From assembly GCA_021325365.1 (NCBI GenBank), contig JAJPHF010000176.1, positions 53,170-117,169 of the forward strand: a stretch of 64,000 nt of DNA. Reading direction: 5' to 3'. Shown in pieces: positions 17,065-26,087 of this stretch (its first letter is position 1; the number at the start of each line of letters is the position of its first letter). The DNA comes from Pseudomonadota bacterium. Lineage in GTDB: Bacteria; Chloroflexota; UBA6077; JAJPHF01. The position numbers and the translations under genes are program-made. The notes below the pieces were generated by a model. That model worked only from the letters and a program-made list of their open reading frames with translations, searched no databases and was not told the origin of the DNA.

Positions 17065-17415
17065 ATGGCCAGGACCGTGCTCGTGATCGAGGACGAGGGC
17101 GCGATCGCGGAGATGCTGGAAATGCTGCTCCGCGACGAGGGCTACATCGTGCGTGTGGCGCGGACGGGCCGCGACGGCATCGATCAGGCGCGGACCGAGA
17201 CGCCCGACTTGATCACGCTCGACCTGGCGCTCCCGGGCATGGACGGTGCTGCCGTGCTGCGCGCCCTCCACGCCGACGCCGCCGCGCCCGTCCTCGTCAT
17301 CTCTGCCCACCCCGAGGTGCTGGCGCCCGCCGACCGGGCGCTGGCCGCCGCCGTCATCGGCAAGCCCTTCGACATCGACGACATGCTGGCGCGCGTCGCG
17401 GGGCTGCTCCCGTAG
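17065..17415 (+). CDS. Single-domain response regulator
   Basis: This 116-aa protein is a stand-alone receiver domain. The acidic pair is E9/D10 (VLVIEDEGAI), the phospho-acceptor lies in LITLDLALPGMDG, and the lysine in IGKPFDIDDML. It has no output domain, so it acts through protein contacts like CheY or Spo0F. The ATG at 17065 is eight bases after GAGGGGA; a GTG two codons earlier is too close to that sequence. The next gene starts 31 bases downstream and encodes an RsbRD_N-like protein, a probable partner. Confidence 0.88.
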   Translation: MARTVLVIEDEGAIAEMLEMLLRDEGYIVRVARTGRDGIDQARTETPDLITLDLALPGMDGAAVLRALHADAAAPVLVISAHPEVLAPADRALAAAVIGKPFDIDDMLARVAGLLP

Positions 17416-17446
17416 AGCGCCCCCCGCGCGCCAGGGAGGCGCCACC

Positions 17447-17953
17447 ATGGAGCCATCGCTGACGGTCTTGACGCGGGCGGCCGATCTCCTCTGCCGGCGC
17501 CATGCCAACATCGAGCTGCGCTGGGCCCAACGCGTCGTGACCTTCGGCCACTTCGAAGGGCGCGGTGACCTGCACCTCGCCGACGTGCTGGACCACATGC
17601 CCCTGCTGACCGAGGCGATCATCGCCGTCTTGCGCGACGGCCACCAGCCCGACGCCTTCCAGCCCGGCGGCGAGTTCTACACCCGCGCGCGCACCCATGC
17701 CTGGACGCGGCACGAACAGGGCGTGCGCCCCGAGGAAGTCATCGACGAGCTGCGCGTCTTCCGGTCCGAGATCTGGCGCGAGCTGCGCAAGCGCCTGCCG
17801 CGCGAGATGCCGCTGACGGCGGAAGACGTGTTCGTGCTCGAAGAGCACGTCAATTACGCCCTCGACCTGATCGTCGGCGCCTCGCTGCAAGCGTTGCGCG
17901 AGCTGGAAACGAGCGACCTCTGGCCGCTGCCGCCGCTCGCCGGCGACGACTGA
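17447..17953 (+). CDS. RsbRD N-terminal-domain-like protein
   Basis: This 168-aa all-helical protein resembles the sensory N-terminal domain of RsbT co-antagonists (RsbRD_N): a helix with RRHANIELRWAQRVV, then HAWTRHEQGVRPEEVIDELR, then FRSEIWRELRKRL. No STAS domain follows, so it is a free-standing sensor or adaptor module. The ATG at 17447 follows CAGGGAGGCGCC. It forms an operon with the single-domain regulator before it. The family match is from memory of its pattern, so the name is moderately certain. Confidence 0.65.
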   Translation: MEPSLTVLTRAADLLCRRHANIELRWAQRVVTFGHFEGRGDLHLADVLDHMPLLTEAIIAVLRDGHQPDAFQPGGEFYTRARTHAWTRHEQGVRPEEVIDELRVFRSEIWRELRKRLPREMPLTAEDVFVLEEHVNYALDLIVGASLQALRELETSDLWPLPPLAGDD

Positions 17954-18005
17954 GCGCCGGCGTGGCGCGGTCCCGCCGCGCAGCGGTAGCTCCCAGGGCC
18001 GGGCC

Positions 18006-18899
18006 GTGCTTGTCGGCGAGCTAAGCGCGCTGGCGAGCGCCTTCGTCTGGGCCTGCAACGGCGCGCTGCTCCGCTGGCTGTCGCCCCGCGGCGACGTCAT
18101 CGCCATCAACGCGCTGCGCTGCTCGGTCGCCGCCGCCCTGATGCTGGCGACGCTCGCGCTCCTCGGCCGCGGCGCCGACTTGCTGCGCACGCCGCCCGGG
18201 GCGCTGGGGCTCTTGCTCGCCTCGGTCTTCTTCGGGATGGGGCTCGGCGACAGCTTCTACTTCCAGGCGCTGCGGCTGGTCGGCGTCGTGCGGGCGCAGC
18301 CGATCGCCATGAGCTACCCGCTCATCTCGGCCGTGCTGGCCGTGCTGGTGCTGGGCGAGCCGCTGACCGTGACGGCGGCGCTCGGGATCGTGCTGGTGGT
18401 GGCCGGCGTGTACGCGGTGGCTGCCGCCCAGGTGCCTGCCGGCCAGGCGCGGCAGCCGCTCGCGCCCGGCGCGCGACGGGCGGGCGTCCTGTTCGCCCTC
18501 GCCGGAGCCGTGTGCCTGGCGCTCGGCACCATCTTCCTGCGCCCGGCGGCCAGCCAGGTCGACCCCTGGATCGCCGCCACGGTCCGGCTCTGCGGGGCCA
18601 GCGTCTTCCTGCTCGCCTATACCGCCCGCCGCCTGCCCGCGGCCCGCGAGGCGGCGCGCAAAGACCCGGCGTTCGGCCCGGGCGTGCTGCTGCTCGGCGT
18701 GGGGACGGCGATCTCCATGTCGCTCTTCGTGGCTGGGATCTTCTACGCCGGCGCAGCGCGCGGTGGCGCGCTCGCCAGCACGGCATCGCTGTTCGGCGTG
18801 CCCATTGCCGTGTTCGTACTGCGCGAGCAGGTCACCTGGCGGCTGCTCGGCGGCGCGGTGCTCTCCCTCGTCGGCGTCTGGCTGATCTTGCTACGGTGA
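18006..18899 (+). CDS. EamA-family (drug/metabolite transporter) permease
   Basis: This 297-aa membrane protein has ten predicted TM helices arranged as two EamA repeats. The first runs from about 5 to 137 and contains YPLISAVLAVLVLGEPLT; the second runs from about 157 to 297 and contains SLFGVPIAVFVLREQVTW. The basic linker about 143-156 separates them. It probably exports a small metabolite or amino acid; the substrate cannot be read from sequence. The start is a GTG with no strong Shine-Dalgarno. It may be read through from the RsbRD_N-like gene 52 bases upstream. Confidence 0.88.
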   Translation: MLVGELSALASAFVWACNGALLRWLSPRGDVIAINALRCSVAAALMLATLALLGRGADLLRTPPGALGLLLASVFFGMGLGDSFYFQALRLVGVVRAQPIAMSYPLISAVLAVLVLGEPLTVTAALGIVLVVAGVYAVAAAQVPAGQARQPLAPGARRAGVLFALAGAVCLALGTIFLRPAASQVDPWIAATVRLCGASVFLLAYTARRLPAAREAARKDPAFGPGVLLLGVGTAISMSLFVAGIFYAGAARGGALASTASLFGVPIAVFVLREQVTWRLLGGAVLSLVGVWLILLR

Positions 18900-19166
18900 C
18901 CGCGGTGGCCAGCCGAGCCACGCCGCAGCCGGGCAGGCCGGCCAGCGCGCCGCACCCCGGGCCATTCATGCCGAACCCGGCGACGCCGGGGCCGGTGATC
19001 CCGGCGAAGCCGTCGAAGCCGAACGGGGGCGGGGTCCAGCCTCCCGTGGCGCCGTTGCGCCCACTGCGTGATACCGTCAGAATACGGGGCGGCGGTTGGC
19101 CGCATAGCCATTCTCGCTACGAGTGTGCCGACGGTGTGACCGCGCGCGGCGCGAGGAGAACGACAG

Positions 19167-20657
19167 GTGGACGAGGCGTTTGACATCGTCGTCATCGGGG
19201 GCGGCGGCGCCGGCTACGCGGCCGCGAGCACCGCCGCCCGCCTGGGACGGCGCGTGGCGATGATCGAGCGCGCCGAGCTAGGCGGCACCTGCCTCAATCG
19301 CGGCTGCGTGCCCACCAAGACACTCCTCCGCTCGGCGCAGGTGATGGACACGATCCGGCGCGCGGCCGACTTCGGCATCGACGTCGGCCGCGTGCGGCTG
19401 GACTACGCCCGCGTGCGGGCGCGCAAGGACGCGGTCATTCGCGGCTTCTCCGGCGACGGTCCGCTGGAGAGCCTGGCGCGGCAGGGCATCACGCTGCTGC
19501 GCGGCACGGCGCGCTTCGAGGACGCGCGCCACGTCAGCGTCGACGGCGTCGCCTATGCCGCCGACCGCTTCGTGATCTGCAGCGGCTCCGCGGCGCGGAT
19601 ACCCGATCTGCCCGGCCTGGCCGACGCCGGGGCGATCACCTCCACGGAGGCGCTGGCCCTCGAGGCGTTGCCGCGCACGGCGGTGATCGTCGGCGGCGGC
19701 ATCATCGCCTGCGAGTTCGCCTCCCTCTGGAGCGCCTTCGGGGTGCAGGTGACGATCGTCGGCGAGCGCCTGCTGAGCGGCGAAGACGAGGAGGTGGGCG
19801 CGACGCTGGCCGACGCCTTCGCGCGGCGCGGCATCCGGCTGGCGCGGGGCCGCGCGGAGCGGCTGGCGCGGCGTGGCGACGCGCGCGTCGTCTACTTGCG
19901 CGGTCCCGACGGTCCGGCCGAGGTGAGCGGGGACCTCGTGCTGCTGGCGACGGGCCGGCGGGCGCAGTACGACGGGCTGAACCTGGCGGCGCTTGGCGTG
20001 GCGACCGACGCCCGCGGCATCGTCACCGACGCTGGCATGCGCACGAACGTGCCCAACGTCTGGGCGGCGGGCGACGTCACCGGGCGCCACATGTACACCC
20101 ATTCGGGCGACTACGGCGCCGAGATTGCCGCCTGGAACGCGGCCGGGGGCGAGCCCGAGCGCCGCGCCGACTTCCGCGTCGTGCCGCGGCCCGTGTTCGC
20201 GCTGCCCGAGGTGGCGGCGGTCGGCCTCACCGAGCGACAGGCGCACGCGGCCGGGCGCGACGTCGAGACCGCGCGCGTGTGCTACGGCGACGTGAGCAAG
20301 GCGGTGATCCAGGGCGACGACGAGGGGTTCTGCAAGATCGTCGCCGACCGCGGCACCGGCGAGATCCTGGGCGGGGCGATCGTCGGCGCGGGCGCCACCG
20401 ATCTGATCGGCGAGCTAGTCGTGGCGATGGCCGGGCACGTCAACGCCTACACGGTGGGCGACGCGATCCACCCCTACCCAACGCTCGCGGAGCTAGTGCG
20501 CTGGACGGCCGACCAGATCGGCAAGCACCTGCCGCCCGGCGAGCAGGTGCGGCGGGCCGAGGGCACGGCCCTCCACCCCGACACGCTGGGCTGCTGGCCC
20601 GAGCGCGGCGCGGCCTGCCGGGCGCAGGAGCACGTGCTGGACACGGCCTCGCGCTGA
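19167..20657 (+). CDS. FAD-dependent pyridine nucleotide-disulfide oxidoreductase (Lpd/MerA/SthA-like)
   Basis: This 496-aa flavoprotein has FAD-binding GGGGAG (11-16), the redox pair C42/C47 (GTCLNRGCVPTK), an NAD(P) Rossmann motif (VIVGGGIIACEFASLW) and the second FAD motif (TNVPNVWAAGDVTGR). The C-terminal active-site stretch reads HPYPTLAE. Dihydrolipoyl dehydrogenases have HxHPT there; the catalytic histidine position is Y437, as in transhydrogenase- or mercuric-reductase-type members. An extra tail of about 50 residues carries C476 and C484. No 2-oxoacid dehydrogenase E1/E2 genes are near, so Lpd function is not supported. The GTG start follows GCGAGGAGAAC. Confidence 0.88.
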   Translation: MDEAFDIVVIGGGGAGYAAASTAARLGRRVAMIERAELGGTCLNRGCVPTKTLLRSAQVMDTIRRAADFGIDVGRVRLDYARVRARKDAVIRGFSGDGPLESLARQGITLLRGTARFEDARHVSVDGVAYAADRFVICSGSAARIPDLPGLADAGAITSTEALALEALPRTAVIVGGGIIACEFASLWSAFGVQVTIVGERLLSGEDEEVGATLADAFARRGIRLARGRAERLARRGDARVVYLRGPDGPAEVSGDLVLLATGRRAQYDGLNLAALGVATDARGIVTDAGMRTNVPNVWAAGDVTGRHMYTHSGDYGAEIAAWNAAGGEPERRADFRVVPRPVFALPEVAAVGLTERQAHAAGRDVETARVCYGDVSKAVIQGDDEGFCKIVADRGTGEILGGAIVGAGATDLIGELVVAMAGHVNAYTVGDAIHPYPTLAELVRWTADQIGKHLPPGEQVRRAEGTALHPDTLGCWPERGAACRAQEHVLDTASR

Positions 20658-20722
20658 GCAGCTAGCCCGCAAGGGCGGATGCCGGACGCCGCCGAGCGCG
20701 CTGGCTCGTGCCGCAACCGTGG

Positions 20723-21778
20723 TCAGGCCACGGGGAGGTTGGGGCGCGCGTCTAGCGTGAGGTCGGAGCGGGCGCCGGCCTCCCAGCGGTAGTAGGCCGC
20801 GGCGCCGATCATTGCGGCGTTGTCGGTACACAGCGCAATGGGCGGCAGGCGCACGGCCACGTCCACCCGCTCCTGCACGGTCTGGCGCAGGGGCACGTTC
20901 GCGGCCACGCCGCCCGCGAGGGCGACCTGGCGCGCGCCAAACTCGGCGGCCGCCCGCGCCGTCTTCGCCGCCAGCACGTCCACGATTGCCGCCTGGAAGC
21001 TGGCGGCCACGTCGGCCACGGGCGGGTTCGGCCCGAGCGTCTCCAGCAGCCGCAGCACGGCCGTCTTGAGGCCGCTAAAGCTGAAGTCGTAGCTGTCGCC
21101 GAGCCAGGCGCGGGGCAGCGGGAAGCGCGTCGGATCGCCGGCCTCGGCGGCGCGCTGGATCGCCGGGCCGCCGGGGAAGCCCAGCCCCAGCATCCGCGCC
21201 ACCTTGTCGAACGCCTCGCCCGCGGCGTCGTCCCGCGTGTGGCCCAGCCGCACGTAGTCGCCGTGCCCGCGCATCAGCACCACGTCGGAGTGCGCCCCCG
21301 ACACGATCAGACACACGAGCGGAAACTCGGGCTCCTCGGGGACCGGGAGCGGCGGGCTGGGGGCCGGCGGCTGCTCGCCCCTCGCCCCTGTCCCCTGGCT
21401 CTTGGCGACCGGCACCAGCCAGTTCGCGTAGACGTGGCCTTCCAGGTGGTTCAGCCCCAGCAGCGGCAGGCCGCGCGCGTAGGCGACGGCCTTGGCGACG
21501 TTCACCCCGACGAGCAGCGCGCCGGCCAGGCCGGGGCCGTAGGTCACGGCCACCGCGTCGACGGGGCGCTGGTCGCGCTCCAGACCGTCGAGCGTGTCCT
21601 CGAGGAGCGGCACGATGTTCGCCAGGTGCGCGCGCGACGCGGCCTCGGGCACGATGCCGCCGAACGGCCGGTGCAGCTCGACCTGGGAGGCGATGAGGTT
21701 GCTCTCGATCCAGCGGCCGTCCCGCACCACGGCCACGGCGGTTTCGTCGCAGGATGTCTCGAACGCCAGGATACGCAT
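20723..21778 (-). CDS. tsaD: tRNA N6-adenosine threonylcarbamoyltransferase TsaD (with an inserted segment)
   Basis: It transfers the threonylcarbamoyl group from TC-AMP to A37 of ANN-decoding tRNAs, working with TsaB and TsaE. The 351-aa protein has the ASKHA start MRILAFETSCDETAVAVV and the metal histidines H111/H115 (NHLEGHVYANW). It also has the conserved LVGVNVAKAVAYARGLPL region and CTDNAAMIGAAAYYRW near the end. The SGGHT motif is SGAHS here. Residues about 124-150 (Pro/Gly-rich, GARGEQPPAPSPPLPVPEE) are an insertion absent from typical TsaD and resemble palindromic-repeat peptide. The gene follows its upstream neighbour by five bases. Confidence 0.95.
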   Translation of the reverse strand: MRILAFETSCDETAVAVVRDGRWIESNLIASQVELHRPFGGIVPEAASRAHLANIVPLLEDTLDGLERDQRPVDAVAVTYGPGLAGALLVGVNVAKAVAYARGLPLLGLNHLEGHVYANWLVPVAKSQGTGARGEQPPAPSPPLPVPEEPEFPLVCLIVSGAHSDVVLMRGHGDYVRLGHTRDDAAGEAFDKVARMLGLGFPGGPAIQRAAEAGDPTRFPLPRAWLGDSYDFSFSGLKTAVLRLLETLGPNPPVADVAASFQAAIVDVLAAKTARAAAEFGARQVALAGGVAANVPLRQTVQERVDVAVRLPPIALCTDNAAMIGAAAYYRWEAGARSDLTLDARPNLPVA

Positions 21779-21783
21779 GGCCG

Positions 21784-24027
21784 CTACTCGCCCGGAAGCT
21801 CGTAGCGGTATAGGCCCTGGGTGGTGAGCACGTACAGCCGGTTGTTCTCGTCCAAGAAGACGTCGCGCAGCCCCTGGAAGTCGGCGCTGTCGAACGGCGG
21901 CCGGAACTGGCGCTGGTACGTCCCGTCCGCGGCGAGCTGCACGATGCGCTGGTTCCCCATGTCGGCCACGTACAGCGGCGGGTTGTCGCCGCCGCCGAAG
22001 GTCAGGGCGATGGGGCCGCGCAGGCCGTCGGGCGGCTGCGTGGCGAACGCCTGCGGGTCGCCGTTCTCGCGGGCGAACTTGCGCAGCGTGCCGTCGCCCT
22101 GCAGCACGTACAGGCTGTCGCCGCTGATCTGGAGGTCGACCAGGCGGTCCCACCCCAGGTTGGCGCGGGAGTCGAGCACGGCCACCGGCGGGCTGTCGTA
22201 GCCGCTCCGGGTGGGTGGGTAGCGCATGACCGACGGCGCCTTCGGGTCGACCAGGTAGACGGCCCCCTTGTCCGATGCCATCGCGCTCAGCTCTTGCCAC
22301 TTGCTGCTGTCGGCGGGGATGATGCGGCCGAGCCCGGCGCGCGGGTTGTAGGTCACGAACGTCCGACCGCTCTCGGCCACGATCAGGCCGGGATCGGTGC
22401 GCGGCCCGCCGACGCCCGCCCACGTCATCGCGATCAGCTTGCCCACCGCTCGGTTGCCCACCTGGTCGCCCTGCTTGACCAGCACCTGCGGCTCGCCGCT
22501 CTGCAGCGTGCCATCCGCCTGAAGCTGGTAGCGCAGCAGGCGGGCGCCGCCCACGTCGAGCACGTAGATGTCGGTGCCCTCGACGATGACGCGGGTGACG
22601 CCGCTGTCGCCGCCCGTGTCGGCGAAGTTGATGAGCGGCGGCTCGCCAGGCAGGCGCACCACGTGGTCCAGGCGGTCGAGCTCGGCCTGCGTGTCGCGCA
22701 GCAGGGACCGCCACGAGTCGGTCTCGCGGATGGCGAGCGCCTGGGTCAGGAGCTGGCGCGCCTGTTCGAGCTGGTCGCGCGCCCCGGGGCCTCCCGGGTC
22801 GCGGCGGACCTGATCGTAGTACGACTGCGCCTGCGCGGCGAGGGCGGAGGCCTGGTCGGGCGGCGGCTTCAGCGTGTTGAAGGCGGCCATGCCCACGAAC
22901 ACGAGCGCGGTCAGCGCCACGGCCGCGACCACGAGCAGCAGCGCGCGCGGGGCGCCGGTGGCGAGGCCGACCCGGGTGAGCCGCTCGAGTGCCACACGGG
23001 TGCGCCCCAGCGGGTGGCTCGGCGGCGCGTCCCAGCGCGGCTCCAGCGCGTCGTAACTGGTGGCGCGGCGCCCGTTGCGAGAGCGGCCGCCCCGGACCGC
23101 CGCGCGGTCGTAGCCATTGGTCGCGTAGGCGCCTCGCTCGCCGTAGCCGCCGTGGTCGTCGTAATCGAGGTCCGCGTAGTCGGCCCCACGGCGGCCGCGG
23201 CGGCCCTCACTCCCCCGGCGCGCGCGCGCCGGGGTCGTGGCGTACTCCTCGGCCTCGACCTCGTCCTCCTCCTCCTCGTGCGCGCCCGCCGGAACGGCCA
23301 CGCGCGGCATCCAGGCGCGGCGCTCGGGCACGCGCGCCTCAACGACGAGGATCGAGAAGGTGGGCCGCGTCTGCCGCCAGACGCCCAGCTCGTACAGGGC
23401 CGAGGCCACGGCGGAGGGCTCGCCCTCGTCCATCGCCGCCTCGATGTAGTCGGCGCGCAGCCGCTCCCACTGTGGCCCGGAGGCCAGCACCGGCAGGTCG
23501 TCGGGCGCGAACGGGCTGAAGCTGTAGGCGATCTGCGGGTCCAGCTCGCCGCCCAGCAAGCGCGGCTCGCCGACCTCGATGCCGTTCTCGGTAGGGACGC
23601 CCTGGAAGCGCTGCAGCGTGCCGCGGTGGCGGACGGCGGCGAACGTGAGCCCGACGCGCCCCAGGTACGCGCCGCCGGAGCGCAGCACGGCCACCGCCGC
23701 CTGGAGGCGCACCCGGTCCTCCGGCATGCTCATCGAGTTCTCGCGCCGAAGGAACTGGTGCGCGGCCAGCAGGACCGCTGCGAGCGCCGACGTCGCCGAG
23801 CGGCCGCCGCTCGCGGCAAACTCGCGCTCCATCACGTCGAGGATCTGGCGGCAGAGGGCGCCCTGGCCGGGCCGGTCGGGCGCGAGCAGGGCACAGAACT
23901 GGTCGGTGCGGCGGCGCAGGGGCCAGAGCCCCGCGGGACGCGAGACGGTCACGAAGTCAGCGCTTTCCTGCGCGTCGCCGGCTTCGACACTAAGCTGCGT
24001 GACGACGAGGTCGGCGGGCGCCGTCAT
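21784..24027 (-). CDS. PP2C-like domain / TM / beta-propeller membrane protein
   Basis: This 747-aa protein has three parts. Residues about 1-235 have a PP2C-phosphatase-like pattern (ALAAVLLAAHQFLRRENSM, then AVAVLRSGGAYLGRVG) but without the usual metal-binding DGxG motifs, so it is probably a pseudophosphatase. Residues 245-345 are a charged Arg/Gly/Tyr-rich linker. One TM helix lies at 361-383. The C-terminal part (about 455-747) is an NHL/SMP-type propeller outside the membrane (PLYVADMGNQRIVQLAADG). The ATG at 24027 follows GAGGAGGAGG. It is co-transcribed with tsaD. It looks like a transmembrane signal or scaffold protein; its function is unknown. Confidence 0.75.
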   Translation of the reverse strand: MTAPADLVVTQLSVEAGDAQESADFVTVSRPAGLWPLRRRTDQFCALLAPDRPGQGALCRQILDVMEREFAASGGRSATSALAAVLLAAHQFLRRENSMSMPEDRVRLQAAVAVLRSGGAYLGRVGLTFAAVRHRGTLQRFQGVPTENGIEVGEPRLLGGELDPQIAYSFSPFAPDDLPVLASGPQWERLRADYIEAAMDEGEPSAVASALYELGVWRQTRPTFSILVVEARVPERRAWMPRVAVPAGAHEEEEDEVEAEEYATTPARARRGSEGRRGRRGADYADLDYDDHGGYGERGAYATNGYDRAAVRGGRSRNGRRATSYDALEPRWDAPPSHPLGRTRVALERLTRVGLATGAPRALLLVVAAVALTALVFVGMAAFNTLKPPPDQASALAAQAQSYYDQVRRDPGGPGARDQLEQARQLLTQALAIRETDSWRSLLRDTQAELDRLDHVVRLPGEPPLINFADTGGDSGVTRVIVEGTDIYVLDVGGARLLRYQLQADGTLQSGEPQVLVKQGDQVGNRAVGKLIAMTWAGVGGPRTDPGLIVAESGRTFVTYNPRAGLGRIIPADSSKWQELSAMASDKGAVYLVDPKAPSVMRYPPTRSGYDSPPVAVLDSRANLGWDRLVDLQISGDSLYVLQGDGTLRKFARENGDPQAFATQPPDGLRGPIALTFGGGDNPPLYVADMGNQRIVQLAADGTYQRQFRPPFDSADFQGLRDVFLDENNRLYVLTTQGLYRYELPGE

Positions 24028-24066
24028 GCGGGCCTCCTCCTCGCGCCCATGCGGATGATAGGGCAA

Positions 24067-24075
24067 AGTATATCA
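24067..24075 (-). promoter_or_regulatory. Extended -10 promoter of the PP2C-like/tsaD operon
   Basis: The minus strand reads TGATATACT, an extended -10 (TGn-TATACT), placing the start near 24060 and leaving a 33-base leader. Confidence 0.5.
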
Positions 24076-24120
24076 GACGCCCCGAGGGCCGGCAATCGCA
24101 GTATGCCCATAGTAGTATGC

Positions 24121-26073
24121 CTATCGGTGTGAGATGGGAGCGGCGGCGACCTCTCCGCCGGGGCCTGGCCCCAGCGAAAGGACCAGCGGCGGGGCGCTCC
24201 AGGCGACCCACCCCTCGCCGCTTTCCGGCTGTGCGGTCGAGCGGTAAACGACCACTTCCAGGTTGTACGGTCCCGCCGGCGCGTCCGCCGGCAGGGGGAT
24301 GGCGGCACGAGTCCAGAGGCGGTCGCCGGGCGCCGGGGGCGCCGCGTCGAGCCAGCCGGCATCGAGCCAGGGGTCGGCGCCCCACCAGGCACGGCCCTGT
24401 GCGTCGCGCAGCCGCAGCGCCACCTTCAGGCCGGGGTCGAAAGCCTCCTCGACCCGCCACCCAAGCGCGACGCGGACCGCTTGCCCGGGCCGCGGCCCGC
24501 CGGGCTCGATGCCCAGCGTCTCCAGTGCCACACCTCCCGTGCTCCGCTCCACTGACATCTCGGCGAGCGCGCCGCCCTCCAGCAAGTAATGGGCCAGCCG
24601 CACCTGGCGAAAGTCCGCGACCTCCTCGGCGTAGGCGTAGCGCGCGAGCCAGCGCGGCACGAAGCCCGTTGGGTCGGCGTGCCCCATGTCCGTCTCCAGC
24701 AGCCAGAAGCCCTGATAGCGCCCGGCCAGCTCGCTCAGCGCCGCGCCCACGTCGCGCTCGACGAGCGGCACCGCGCCGGTCAGGATGTGAGCGGGCAGGT
24801 GTCCCTGGTAGTAGTAGTCGAACAAGAGCGTTTGCCAGGGGCCGTTGAAGACGACGGCCTCGCCGGGCTGCTCGGCCGCCTCCACCACGCGCAGCGCTTG
24901 CGCGTAGTCGCCGCGGACGTACTCGCCGTAATACGGGACGAGCCACGGCACGACCACTACCGCCCAGGCTGCGGCGGCGGCGATGGCCCAGCGGCGCGGC
25001 CGCAGCGCCTCCCACCCGGCGGCCAGGGCGAGCACCGCGAAGGGCAAGAGCATCAGCAAGAAGCGCACGTTCAGGTCGCGCCCGACGAGCATCAGGGCCA
25101 CCAGGCCGAGGAGCGGCGCCAGGCCGACGGTCGCCAGCAGCCGCCCGCCCGCGCGGGACCGGCGCCAGGCCTGGACCGCCAGGGCGATCAGCAGACCCAC
25201 GCCGAGCGCGGCCGCGGCCTCCTCCAGCGCGGTCGGCTCCTCGGGGAACGGACCGCGCAGCAGCCCGCCCACCGCCCGCCACAGCGAGAGCGCCGCGTCG
25301 TCAGGGGCGAGCGACGCCAGGCGCAGGCCGCCCAGGCTGTGGCGCAGCCCGGGCGCCAGCGCCCACCAGCCCGCCAGCGTGGCGCCCGCCAGCAGGCCGA
25401 GGCCACCGAGCGCCAGCCAGACGCGCCGCTCGCGCCCCCGCGTCCACAACAGGTAGAGCGCCTGGCCGCCGAGCGCGAACGCGGCGTAGTAATGCGTCGC
25501 CAGCGCCGCTAGCGCGGCCACGCCCCACAGCGCCCACCAGCCCGCCCGGCCGTGGGGCGGGGACGGGTCGCCCGCCACCTCCCCGTCGCCGGTAGCGTCG
25601 CTCTGGCCGGCAGGCCGCGCCGCTCGTACCAGCGCGTACGTCCCGACCAGGACGAGCAGCGTCAGCAGCGGGTACATGCGCGCGTCGCGGCTGTAGAAGA
25701 CGTGGGCGGGGGCGGCGGCCAACAGCGCCGCGGCCACCAGCCCCACTGGCCGGTCGAACACGGCCGCGCCCAGCAGGCCCACGAAGGGCACAGCCAGCGC
25801 GCCCAGCAGCGCGGAGAGCGTGCGCAGCACCGTCTCGTCGCGGCCGAGCGCGAGCCAGGCGTGGGCGAGCAGGTAGTACAGCGGCGGGTGCTCGAACGGG
25901 GCGCCCCGCAGGTACGTCAGCATGTCCAGCACGGGCCGGCCCGCGATGTAGACGGTCGCGGCCTCGTCCCAGTCGAAACCGCCCAGGGCGGGCAGGCGCC
26001 AGAGCCGCAACGCCAGCGCGGCCAGCGTCACCCCGCCCAGCGCGAGCGCGAAGGTGCGTTCCGAGCGCATCAT
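24121..26073 (-). CDS. GT-C fold membrane glycosyltransferase (family 39/ArnT-like)
   Basis: This 650-aa protein has about 11-12 TM helices in its first 430 residues and a soluble extracytoplasmic C-terminal domain. Hallmarks are the acidic motif after TM1 (FDWDEAATVY) and FEHPPLYYLLAHAWLA, typical of polyprenyl-phosphate-sugar-dependent transferases. It should move a sugar from a lipid carrier to an acceptor outside the membrane. A Gly/Pro-rich loop (TGDGEVAGDPSPPHGR) near residue 160 may be repeat-derived. It starts 15 bases after the GT2 gene stop. That GT2 probably makes the lipid-linked donor. Confidence 0.9.
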   Translation of the reverse strand: MMRSERTFALALGGVTLAALALRLWRLPALGGFDWDEAATVYIAGRPVLDMLTYLRGAPFEHPPLYYLLAHAWLALGRDETVLRTLSALLGALAVPFVGLLGAAVFDRPVGLVAAALLAAAPAHVFYSRDARMYPLLTLLVLVGTYALVRAARPAGQSDATGDGEVAGDPSPPHGRAGWWALWGVAALAALATHYYAAFALGGQALYLLWTRGRERRVWLALGGLGLLAGATLAGWWALAPGLRHSLGGLRLASLAPDDAALSLWRAVGGLLRGPFPEEPTALEEAAAALGVGLLIALAVQAWRRSRAGGRLLATVGLAPLLGLVALMLVGRDLNVRFLLMLLPFAVLALAAGWEALRPRRWAIAAAAAWAVVVVPWLVPYYGEYVRGDYAQALRVVEAAEQPGEAVVFNGPWQTLLFDYYYQGHLPAHILTGAVPLVERDVGAALSELAGRYQGFWLLETDMGHADPTGFVPRWLARYAYAEEVADFRQVRLAHYLLEGGALAEMSVERSTGGVALETLGIEPGGPRPGQAVRVALGWRVEEAFDPGLKVALRLRDAQGRAWWGADPWLDAGWLDAAPPAPGDRLWTRAAIPLPADAPAGPYNLEVVVYRSTAQPESGEGWVAWSAPPLVLSLGPGPGGEVAAAPISHR

Positions 26074-26087
26074 GCCGGGGTCGTGCC

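Noticed and set aside
19167..20657. Dihydrolipoyl dehydrogenase (lpdA)
   Set aside because: The catalytic histidine position is tyrosine and no E1/E2 genes accompany it.
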